Assembly (NCBI GenBank): GCA_025738555.1 | Contig: JAOVFP010000004.1 | Location: forward strand, 1-64,000 | Source of the DNA: Cyathus striatus | Taxonomy: Eukaryota > Basidiomycota > Agaricomycetes > Agaricales > Nidulariaceae | DNA length: 64,000 nucleotides | Reading direction: 5' to 3' | Shown: piece by piece, positions 1 to 10,274 of the stretch | Numbering within the stretch: position 1 is the stretch's first letter | How the letters are laid out: each line of letters begins with the position of its first letter | The notes under the pieces: model-generated | Seen by the model: the letters and a program-made list of their open reading frames with translations, nothing else | Databases searched by the model: none | What the model was told of the DNA's origin: nothing | Translations under genes and position numbers: made by a program

Positions 1-100
1 CTAACCCTAACCCTAACCCTAACCCTAACCCTAACCCTAACCCTAACCCTAACCCTAACCCTAACCCTAACCCTAACCCTAACCCTAACCCTAACCCTAA
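1..100. repeat. Telomeric repeat array (CCCTAA)n
   Basis: Uninterrupted CCCTAA hexamers, about 16-17 units, run from the first base and stop abruptly at position 100. The C-rich strand reads inward, as expected at the left end of an assembled chromosome. TTAGGG is the usual telomere unit of filamentous fungi, including basidiomycetes. Confidence 0.97.
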
Positions 101-2780
101 GGTCATGGTTTGCTGTGTTGTCCACGTGCGGGACCCCGGGAGACGACGGCGGTAGAGGATCAGAGGAGACGCGATTAGAACGCGAAGATTTCTACAGGAG
201 CGTGTCAATGCACTTCCTCGTCTGTCTCATTCATTTGGATAGGTCGGCAGTGAGAACGTGTTGTCACCAATATTATCCTTGAAACTCTTCAACCCCTCCA
301 CTGACTATGATCGTGCATATCCAACAATAACCCTATCCTTGCACCTCCTCGTGTATCCGGCGTATTGGACTCCCAGCAAGCGAGGTAGCAAACTGCATCA
401 CGGCATGAATTCGCAGTAGAGGATCTATCTTGGATACATAGGGTGGCTGCAATACGTGGTTCGATGAGAGAAGGTCGTATAAAGAGACGTGGGTAGTCGT
501 CGTGGGGGAGTGAGACAAGAGGGGGAACCTTGGATACGGCGGAGCGACAATGAATAGGGCTGTACTTGTCACCCTACGGAACATCCATGGATACACTCGT
601 TATGACTTCGTGACTTGTGCTGTAACTGTGTAGGCGATGTTGGATCAGTGGATGATGAGAGTAAGCAAGGCAGGCTCACCTGTGTAGGCACATAAATCGA
701 TGACGTCATCTATGCACCCCGCACGACATCTACTCTCCCTGCCGCTCGCCAACACCTCTATCTCTCTTCCTTTCTCAATGTTCAACAGTCAGCATATGAC
801 TCCTGCACCAAGTAAGCAACGTGTAGTTGAGGATTGCGGGAGTCCGAGTCGAAGAGAGTAGGTAGGAGTACGATGCAAGTATGGCACGGAATTGAGTGCG
901 CATCGTTATGCTATAGACACGAACGAAATAAAGCAACTTTGAGATACCAGCACTGCGCTTGTTAGTTGGAGTGATGCTAGGCCTAGGATGTGCTCGACGT
1001 TCCGGAGTTATTTGAGTTAATGGCTTGAATTGCTTTCAAATTTCGTGGAGGTGAGAATGTCGTTGTCGACGACGAGCTCGGATAGCGTGAAGCTTCTGGT
1101 TGGTAGGCGCGTTGCTTGGGTGTGTATGTGTTGTTCGCCTGGATGGTAAAAATACATTGTTGTTGTTACGTATATCCACCTGCTCAAAACCTCAAAACCT
1201 CGCATACCATACAGCAGACCTCGTCACTGAGGAAGTAGATAATTGGTCAATGATGTCAAGAGAGATTGGCGCTTGTCACTGAGGGCGTAGACAACGACGA
1301 GTGTATAGAGTGGTGCTGATGTCGAAGGGTAGGTGTTTGGATTGATGCGAGGGCGGGGAGAGGAAGTGTGGCACTCTTCACTGAGAATGTAGATGACATC
1401 GACCGCATAGGCGTATGTTTGGATCCGTCGTGGTTCAAGGGGACCTTGCACTGGGCCAATAGGGACGGCAGCGGCGTGGTTTTTGGGCCGTGAAGCATAA
1501 GCGCTTCACGGGCGGTTGGCACTCGCTGAGGATTGTATTGTGAGTGCGCTCGTTCTTGACCTCTCGCTCGAGGCTTCTGACACTCACAATTGGTTCTCGA
1601 TTCTCATTACAATATATTCGCAGTGACCAGCCTTCGATCGCACTTCGGAACTGACCGTGTGGATGGTACAAAGGGGCTCAGAGGTTTGAATGTCCCGCAT
1701 TCTTCCTCCTCCCTCCTGCACCAGGTGCTTTTCCTCTATCTCTCTGTGTATGGCTACTGATTCTTCCTCCTCCCTCCTGCACCAGCACTCTGTCATCTTC
1801 GCTTAAAGTGTTGTTTTTCTTCGCTACCCGCCCACCTCCCTTTCGTTCGTACTTCACTTTTTCCTTCCTCTTTACGTTACTCGTAGTTCGGCCGGTAGCT
1901 TTTCCCCTGTGAATGCATGTTTTTCCCACTGGGTTTTATTGCATGAGGGTTTTGATGCACCCGTGCCATTAGCTTAGCTAGTCTAGAGTCCGTTTCTTTA
2001 ATCTCAATCACTTCTTACCTTTCTCCCCTCTCTTTTACACTATTTCTTATTTTATCGTTTTTATATCTAACTTCATGTATGTCGTACATGGGGCTGCTCA
2101 TCAATGTACTCGTTTCTTGGTGCCGAGGTGCCTAACATCAATGGTTGGCGCCTCCCCTCTGCCCGAATAAAGAAGAGAAAGGCCTAGATTCGTCGAAGGC
2201 AGAGCTGTCGTCGACGTCAAGCTCGAAGCTGACAACGCAGAGTGTGGGCCTGGGGATGGAGGAAGTGGTGGTTTCGCAGGTTGCTTGCAGCGTGGTGGAA
2301 TGGGTAAATGCAGGTTGCGTGCAGCATGGTGGAAGGGGAAACGAAGTGATAAGCTGTGGGATTAAGTGAGAATGTGATACAACTTTACAGTCAAAGGTAC
2401 AGTACGTACCGTTCAAACGCTCATCTTACACAATCCAGATGAATTGTAACATATACACCCAGTGCCATTCCCTTCACACTCTCTAGCCATTCCGACCAAT
2501 ACCCCGCCGAGCCGAGGCCAATTCAAGCATGCACAAAGGGCTGAAGTCGGTTTCTTCTCGGAGTGGGTGGGACACCATAGATGTGTAGAGTCTGGACGCC
2601 GGTGTGTTGATGGTAGGCCCTTGTAGTGGCGACATATGTTACGTGCCGGTGTTGTATGTTGTGTCGTGACAAGCTGGTAGTGAGATAAAAGGCTAAGAGT
2701 AGGGGGAGAACGATCTTGCATTGAAACAGAAATACGACATAACGTAGAATAGTAGAGAAACCGCTAGCAGTACACTTCAC
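101..2780. other. Subtelomeric DNA with no recognisable gene
   Basis: Open frames here are short (under about 100 codons), lie on both strands and overlap one another, and none shows a domain or a consistent exon structure. A small local duplication of a CT-rich 'tcctcctccctcctgcacca' stretch sits near 1,700 and 1,760. I see no RNA gene and no helicase-like subtelomeric ORF. Confidence 0.6.
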
Positions 2781-2860
2781 CCTGCCGTAATGCAACGCGT
2801 CCCATCCCAAGCCGACGGTTACGGCGACTACGACTGCAATCCCACGGGAGGAAGATGTGG

Positions 2861-2990
2861 AGGAAGGGGAGGAAGAGGCGGAGGAAGGGGAGGAAATGGC
2901 AGAGGAAGGGGAGGAAATGGCAGAGGAAGGGGAGGAAATGGCAGAGGAAGGGGAGGAAATGGCAGAGGAAGGGGAGGAAATGGCGGAGGA
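2861..2990 (+). repeat. 21-bp minisatellite encoding Gly/Arg-rich heptads
   Basis: A 21-bp unit made of gaggaagggg and aggaaatggca repeats about five times between roughly 2,881 and 2,985, preceded by degenerate versions. In one plus-strand frame starting at 2,790 it reads as a GRGRGGN heptad repeat, like an RGG box, inside a 76-codon ORF. No flanking domain supports a real RGG protein, so the repeat is the safer annotation. Confidence 0.8.
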
Positions 2991-3020
2991 ACTATAGAAA
3001 GCCCCGTACGAGTATATTGA

Positions 3021-5220
3021 TTTAGACCACTGGGAAGATAATGAGTCAGTACGGGTTTCAAAGGGTATGGGATTGACGCCGAGTGGACGCTATAGATGCG
3101 TACCACCGTAGCAGTAGTAAGTTCACGAACGCACGTTGCGTGTCAAAGAAGTAGGGTACGTGTTCAGGAATGCATTCGTCCTGCACAGGAGCAGGCGTTT
3201 CCCCCGTCCCCTATGTCAAGGGAGCAAAAGGGGTGGATGAAAACGGTGGAAATGTATTATCCAGCTCAAACCCAAAGCCGAATCCCAAATTCCAGGAATC
3301 CAACCCCAACCCACGCCATCCCAACCTCGCGACCAGTTTCAACGGAACAATCCACAAAAAGAGAGCGTCGGAAAAGACTCACGGTAGCTTCTTGCACCAG
3401 GTTCCTCCACCACTCCATTCTCTTCTCGACCTCCTAAAGTGTGAGATACGCGATCGACATCTCCCACCAGGATATGTGGTAGATGTTCCGGTACTGGCTT
3501 TGCGAATGCATAGCTTTCGTGTAGTAGTCGATGGAGCATTGAGGCTGTGAGCGTATGAGTGCGAGTCGGTCAGCTTCGAAGAGGAAGAATATGCCCGTGG
3601 TGGAGCGAATGTGTCAGCATGTGATGAGAGGCAGAAATATAGAAAAAAAAAGTGATGGAAGGACAGTACTGCCAGCTGAGACATGGGTACATGCGGCCAG
3701 CATGGGTAGCCTGATGTAGCGAGGAGTGAGACGTGCAACTGGCGTAGGCATCACAAGCACGCTCCTTCGAACATAGATACAACATTACTACGATCCTTAA
3801 GATCGAAGCAATAGCTGTCACAGAGACTCCCATATGTGGCGCCAGCGCACGCTACAACCAGCATAACTGCGACAATGTAGCAGAGACTAGCAGGTGTGCA
3901 CACTACAATCAGCGCAACTGAGGTTGGGTGCTAAGGGTGCATGTCTCATACTCGTGTGGGCAGGATCAAAGCACAGCGCATCGTCAAGCATGACCGCCAG
4001 GACAAGGACATGAAAGAGACCATGCCCATGCCAACCCGACGACAACAACCACGATCCTTCCTCGCAGAGGAATCTACACGCGAGCTTGCAACACACAAGC
4101 ACTAGTTCCCTTTCCTCATCCCAATACACGTCCATCACTGCAGTGCACTGTATGATGCCCGCCCCCACCACGAGAATGACCATCACCATCTCCGTAGCCC
4201 ATGGCCCCGTAGTCCAACCCATGAACAAAGAAAAGTCTCCAGCACCAAGACAATCAGCAGCGGCGTACCCACTATCCGCATGAATCTCATCCCATCCGAT
4301 CCTCACTACCATCTCCAACCCAAACCAACCTCAACCTCAACTTGTCATCGCACCCGACAGCCGCATCCAAAGTACACGAACAGAAGAGGTTCACGCAACC
4401 ACGCAGAGCCGAAGACGAAACAACCCAGACCCAGACAGCTCATCCAAGACGAGTAACGGTACGGGTACGTCCCAGCAGCCTCTTGAACAGAGAGGGTACG
4501 ACCATGGGATAGGTGTACGCCCGCACCAGTCACAGACACGGTATCGTACGAGGGCATCTGCGACATAAACTACCCCAGTAAATCTAAGAATGATAAGTGG
4601 CATTCGACCTCATACCGCAGGCTACGGCGCATCCAGTTTAACCCACACCCAGCCCCCCCCCCTCCCCGCTCCCTCAAAAAACGAAGCTAAACAAAGACAC
4701 GACTCACTATTCAGATAGCGCTTTAAAGCTACGTTGTGTCACGTTGATGTCGACGCCTTCAAATGTAAAGCTTGAGAGTATGAAGTGGAAGATAAGCAGG
4801 GCCATGTCGCATATTGATCGTCGGACGCCTTCGGACTGTGGGTGGGGTGGTTAGTTTGGTTCGTGAGGAGGTGCAGTGACGGAGAGGAAGGGGAGAGATA
4901 CCTGACATGATTTGGTATGCGATAAGTACATTGAAGAGGTATACCTGATTGTGATATCTAGTCGACAAACAATGTGACAGTTGGGCAGGGGTACACATAC
5001 TACTCATTAGGTGTACTTGTAGCCTGAGTTCATGTACTTGCCTTTGGGCGCCAATGGTATGAGATGTTGTTGAAACTTGTCATTATCAAGCTGTATCATT
5101 CAAAATCGATCGATAACTTATAAGTTTGTGCATATGTATATCGGTTATATGAGCAAAGGCACCTAAGTCATCTACAGATGGTATATCAATCCGATGAAAT
5201 TGACTACACCCGTGACCCGC
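3021..5220. other. Gene-poor subtelomeric stretch; one hydrophobic ORF
   Basis: The longest frame is a 143-codon reverse-strand ORF at 3,887-4,318. It has two hydrophobic stretches, one around MVMVILVVGAGII, and several cysteines. A second short hydrophobic reverse frame lies at 4,345-4,603. They could be exons of a decayed membrane protein, but no family is recognisable. A C-rich run sits near 4,650. Confidence 0.35.
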
Positions 5221-5229
5221 TCAAGTACA

Positions 5230-5986
5230 AGTTTTCAAACTGTTGCCCTGTGCAGTGAGCAAGATGTCGCATGAGGTGTATTCTGCCGGTTCATCTGGGG
5301 CAAGTAGGGATCTATTGGAGGTGGTGGGGATTGTGCCTAGTGCTGGGGCCAGTGTGGGACTTGCGAGGGTGCTTCGCAGTACCAGCGAGACGGCGGGCAG
5401 CAAGGGGGTTATGCGCAGTATGAGAGACCTCGGTTGGACTCTTGGAGTAGGAGTTTAGGGGCGGGGTTGAATCAGATTCAGCCTCCCCTCAGCGAGAGTT
5501 GGATCGGAGCAAGAGCATGGGTACTGGGTTGAGTTTGAGTCAGCCTACAAGCGTGTCGACAGAGTATTATTCTCTTCAGGCGGGGTCATATAATTAGTAT
5601 CAAGCACCGCAATATCAGAATTTCGGGGGTGGTACTCAGCAGCAGGCAAGTCGATATTCGCCTCCGGCGCAGTATCAGCCTCTGAATTATACGCAGGGTA
5701 GGAATTCGTTTGCGTATGATGAGGATGCGTATGGAGGGTTTGATAATGCCCCTCCTGCTTCGCAGTCGCAGAGTGGACATGTACAGGGGAATAGGCAGAT
5801 TGTGGCATGCTGAATCCGTATAGTGCTACTGTTGTTCCGCCGCCTGAATTCCACCCTGAGGCTTGGGAGAGAGGCGATGAGAGTGATTATAAGGAGGAGC
5901 CTAGGCAGGTTTTGAAGGTGCGTTTTTTTTGCGGGTTGATTTGGGATGGTGCTGATGCGGTTTTGTAGGTTGATGATGCCTACTAA
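5230..5986 (+). pseudogene. C-terminal remnant of a Gln/Tyr-rich protein
   Basis: The plus strand from about 5,540 reads as a protein rich in Gln, Tyr, Ser and Pro, then a short acidic tail ending in VDDAY and a stop at 5,984-5,986. A convincing 51-bp GT-AG intron at 5,918-5,968 separates QVLK from VDDAY. An in-frame stop lies near 5,594, and a frame shift is needed near 5,805 to connect the Q-rich part to the tail, so the gene is broken. The family is not recognised. The proline/glutamine composition resembles disordered C-termini of fungal membrane or regulatory proteins, but that is only an impression. Confidence 0.45.
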
Positions 5987-7320
5987 TGCCTCCTTGCTAC
6001 ACGGAACTAACGACAACTAACACATCAAAACATATACCACCCACATCTACTCTGAAGATACTACTGCTATCAGTACGCCTGTGTACCATCTCCCCCCTAC
6101 CTTTGCTTCATGTACGAACATTTCACCACCTCGACTCTTTTTACTTGTTTATTTTATTATTATGTAAACGTGAAAAGATGAGATGAATGTACTCTTTTTA
6201 CTTCTTTCCTTTCCCTTTTCAGTGACATTTCTAACCTCGGGCGCTATCTCACCTCTGGTGATGTTGATGTGATGTTTCAAAGGCTAACTGCGCACTGGAT
6301 TTTCAGGTCGTTTTTAGTCAGGGCTCTACAGATGTTACGGTAAGAAGCTTCTAAAACACGAACGCTTTCTCGCAATGTAGCGGAAAGATTTCATGTTGAT
6401 GTGTTACACCCACCTAGTTAAGGAGTCCAGTTCTCCACTAACACCCACTGATTTTTGGACTTGTGTTCTCTCGAGTTCAATTACTGCGCTCTGAACGTTC
6501 GAAGTTAGTCTCTGGTGGCTATCCTAGAACTGTCGTCCTGCTCACTGTAGTCGCTATCCGATATTCTTGTTGAATGCAGCTTGGAGGTCAGGCTTTTCAC
6601 TCACTTGGATATCCGTTGCACCGCAGGAATGGTGGCTGTCTTGATCACTCTGGTTGTTCAAAGGATGGGCTCCTCTAAGGCTCATCGTTACTTGCAATGC
6701 TTTCACTCTTTTTTCTAGATCTGGTCTCAGGACGAAAGAATTACTGAAATACAGATAGAAAAATTGAAGTCCCTATGGAAATTCGCTTGCCTTGGTAAGC
6801 GCGAGAACTTTCTCGGAATGAGGTTTTGCCATACATAATATAGTGTCACTTTGTAATATACATGTCGACAAGAAACTAATATATGAGCCAGCTTAGAGTT
6901 GTAAAGGCAGAGGACAACAATGGAAGTGGGTAATACCCGTTGACCTTTGACAGTGCCACCTGGCCATCATTGTCGTCCATAACTTTATGTTGATTTGACG
7001 GAGGATACTCGACTGGAGAACTTTGAACATTTTTTATTGACAGCCTTCTCTGCCTGATTACGCCCACCATTGTCATTCACCTGTATATGCAACATAGGAT
7101 GCGATGGCGGCAAAACGAGAGAGGGGGCTGTTGTAGAAAGAGCTAAAACATTGTCCACCCTCTGTAGATGAAGCATAATAGCAGACCACAATAAAACGGT
7201 CTGCGGTACCCTAGGCGATGGAGCCAATACTTCATTCATACCCGCCGGAGAAACGGAGAACACTGATGACACACTCATTGACGACATTTGAATGCTGCTA
7301 CGAATAAACTCCTCTTTTTG
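5987..7320. other. No recognisable gene
   Basis: This stretch probably begins with the 3' flank of the Q/Y-rich remnant. Two overlapping reverse-strand frames at 6,876-7,287 share no known motif. Nothing else is supported. Confidence 0.5.
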
Positions 7321-7324
7321 TTGC

Positions 7325-8400
7325 TTTCCTCCATAGCGCCAAGTCCTTGAGAGTCAGTTTGACTTGGGAGCGGGGGCTGGTTGAAGCGGAGACGATGCCG
7401 ATGAGGAAGAAGCATCTTGTGAAATGGATGAAGCAGCCTCTTGTGGTATATCAAATAGAAGCGCAAGAGGTGGTGATCGATTGCGGGGTGGAGGGTGAAT
7501 GAAGAGTTGCCCTCGTAGGAAAGGTTCCTGAAACGAGAAGGGAAGTGCGGACGGAGCAGTAGGCCCTCGAGGGGGTGATGGGGACCGAATGACGACGTGA
7601 GGTGCAGCAGATTCGGAAGCAAGATTACAGGAAATCGGTACTCATCCTGTACTTCATGAGCTTCAACAGCATCGCCGCCATCAACCATTGGTGATGACGG
7701 TATCCAGTGGGGAACGATGAGGTGAAGGTGGAGAAGTGGGAGGTGATAGAAAGGCGCTATCGAGGCTTGGTGAAAGAGGAGGGATTGGCACAGGCGAGAC
7801 GGAGTGCACATGGCCTGACTTCCTGTATAGAGAAGTAAGGAGCGGGCAGACAACAACACGATCGATGAAAGAGGAGAGTGGTCTTCGTGTACAAGAACCG
7901 GAGACGGCTGTCTCTCATCTCCAAGGCCATGCATTGAATGCGTGAGCAGAATGTTGAGTTTGTCTATCCCCCTTACGACGCCTTTCCTCCTCTCCCTGCC
8001 CTTTCTCATGCGTTTCTTCCTACTGCACTCATTAACAACCCTCTCCATCTTTTTCTTCCCCTCTTCCTCCTCGTACTCCTTCCCCGTCCTCTCCCTTCCC
8101 CCTCCCCCTCCTGCTCGTCAACACACATCTTGACCCCACTTAACCCGCCCGAAAAGGGTACCCTTTTCCCACGTCTTGAATCCCCTCCGATGTCTAATGA
8201 GCGGTCCCAAACTCACCCCTTCTGCTTTCTCCCCCGCGGTAGCAGAGGAACGAAACACGGATCCAGAAATGGATGAAACGGCTTTCCCATCTACGAACAC
8301 TGTCATTTGGACTAGTGCGCAGTCTTTTGTGAATGTGGAAGAGAGGAGGTGGAACATGTTGGCCACTTGTTGGTGAAGTTGGGCGTATTGCTGGCAGCTG
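7325..8400 (-). pseudogene. PHD/SET gene copy A: middle and 3' part only
   Basis: Read right to left, this segment carries the stretch FVDGKAVSSISGSVF, a basic Lys/Arg-rich stretch, the conserved acidic/HSMHGLGDE segment, and a Ser/Pro-rich tail. The same modules occur in the copies at 10.3-12.9, 36.3-38.9, 47.9-50.9 and 56.9-60.2 kb. No SET or PHD domain is present. An internal deletion joins the basic segment directly to the HSMHGLGDE segment, which are separated by about 1 kb in the copy near 58-59 kb. The 257-codon frame at 7,275-8,048 crosses this junction and then runs out of frame in the tail, so it is not a real protein. Confidence 0.7.
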
Positions 8401-8639
8401 GTAGGGGCGGCGCATCTTAGGTATGTACTCCATTATCAGTGTCGTCATTCCTCTCAGCACGGTCACCAGATCACATGTCTGCAATGGGACAAACTCATTT
8501 AAGGCTTCAAGTCGTTATCTGCTGGGCAGAGTTGATGTTCCATAGCTGTATCCTTTGGTGTGTTTGTTAGCTATTTTCATTCTCTTGTTACCTGAATCCG
8601 AATTGAACTCGCCCTCATCCCTGTCGGACTTGAGAGAGG

Positions 8640-10270
8640 AAGAAGGGAGGGAGAAGACGATGAAGCAGCTTCGAGGTCTCCATGGTATCCTTGCTCAACG
8701 ACGCGGCTAGACTTCATAACGTGGACGAAGTCGCCTTTGTCAATTTGGGAAAGATTGTGTTTGATGACGATAGTGGTCTTTCCGCTGCGCCAGTACTTGA
8801 TGGCTTTGAATACGAGGATGTGGAATGTAGCGTCGAGTACCGAAGTTGCTTCCTCTATATGATGGCATTAGTGAACCTTCGAGGAAAGAAACGGAGATAG
8901 AAGAAACTTACCGAGGACGAGAACGTCAGGATTCCGTAACCGCGCATGGGCAATCTCCAACCATTGCCTCTGTCCACCACTCAACGACACCCCACCACTC
9001 CCACCAAGAACAGTAGCTCTATACGCATCCTCGGCTTCTTCGTTGCGCATAGACTCGGGCGAGCATCCGGAGCCAGATAAGCCTAGAAGAACGTTGTCAT
9101 AGACTCTTTCCATCGAGGACGACACCACCGCCAATGGTGCCTCCTACGCTGCCGACATAGGAGCGGAGGAAGGACTCGTCAAGATACCAAACATCTTACT
9201 CATCTAGGCAGACACTGCCTTCCTGGGGAGCGTACATTCTAAGAAAGAGTTGGGCGATGGTGCTCTTACCGCTCCCGGAAGCGCTGATGACGAAGGCGAG
9301 TTCGCCAGTGGGAAGGGGGAGGGATACGTCCTCGAGAACGTGGGTGTCTGGACGAGAGGGGTAGGAATGTAATATGACGCGTAAGGAGAGTTCGCCTGTG
9401 AACTTCTTTGAGTCGATTTTGGTGCACAGGGTTTGGAGATGGTGAATGAGAATGTGGTAGTGGTGGTGGTTGTGCGCGGTGTGATTGGGTTGTTGGCTGA
9501 TGTCGGTCTTGGAGCGGGTGGAGTGGTGTTCTCCTCCAGGAGGACGGATAGTAGTTCGACTATGGCGAATTTGCCCTTTGCGACTGTGATGAACTGTGGA
9601 ACACACATCCGGAGATTGCTCGTAGCGATCAAGCAAGCCCAGAATACAGCCATAACGCCTCCTGCGGACGCTTTGCCATCACGCACGGGCTTGGCACCGA
9701 ACCAGAATCTAGACGAACATAGCCGTCGTGACGAATTGGGTGGAGCCGCTGATTGCTGCCCAGACGAGGTTGAGGTTTCGGGTGGCAGTGCCTAGGGAGA
9801 AGAAGGATGAGGATGCGAGCCGGGTTTCGTGCAGTTGGGCATTGAAGGATTTGACAGCTGCAATAACTGTTGCCGCGCGGGAGAGGATGGTTGCCGCTAC
9901 GCCTGCGTATGTGCGTTTTGAAGCTAGTAAGGGGGAGGCGAGGAGGGGAACAGCGGAGAGGATTACGAGAGTGAGAGACCAAGAGCGCGTGAAGGCCAGA
10001 ACAAGGCAGGTGAGGCTGGTTGTGAAGTATTGAAGCCTTTGCCTGAGGCTAGGGAGGATGCTGCGTGAACTTCATCCGTTTCACTGTGATACAATTAGTT
10101 GATGAGAAGATAGAGTGAAGGGAAGGTACGAACCGGTTGAATTTAGCCATAAGGCCGGCGGCTCCAAGAGGACCCTCGGCATCGTCGTTTCCACCAAGAT
10201 GCATATCAAACTATTCCATATCACGACCCATGACACATCGATGCGCTCGCCGCCTCGACGTTCATCATGT
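8640..10270 (-). pseudogene. STE6-like ABC exporter fragment (TM region plus first NBD)
   Basis: Read right to left: a short DMHLGGNDDAEGP segment; a hydrophobic transmembrane stretch with LTCLVLAFTRSWSLTLVILS; KSFNAQLHE; then RDGKASAGGVMAVFWACLIA. The nucleotide-binding domain follows, with YPSRPDTHVLEDVSL, Walker A SASGSGKST, the signature SLSGGQRQ, and a Walker B region VLVL-EEATSVLDA after an intron whose donor is near 8,920. An H-loop-like IKHNLSQI follows. The order fits the N-terminal half of an ABCB exporter, and the wording is closest to basidiomycete STE6-type transporters that export farnesylated pheromone. It is broken: an in-frame stop and frame shift lie near 9,690, and sequence between Walker A and the signature motif is disrupted. 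The second half is absent. Its right edge abuts PHD/SET copy B, so it has been moved by recombination. Confidence 0.75.
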
Positions 10271-10274
10271 CCTT

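Noticed and set aside
333..596. 87-codon reverse-strand ORF next to the telomere
   Set aside because: No motif, no intron context, and similar chance frames occur throughout the first 2 kb.
7275..8048. 257-codon reverse-strand ORF as a gene
   Set aside because: It crosses a deletion junction in PHD/SET copy A and then follows a frame that does not match the homologous tails in copies D and E.
9629..9982. 117-codon reverse-strand ORF as coding
   Set aside because: The adjacent frame reads as the ABC transmembrane segment (LTCLVLAFTRSWSLTLVILS), so this frame is a shadow.
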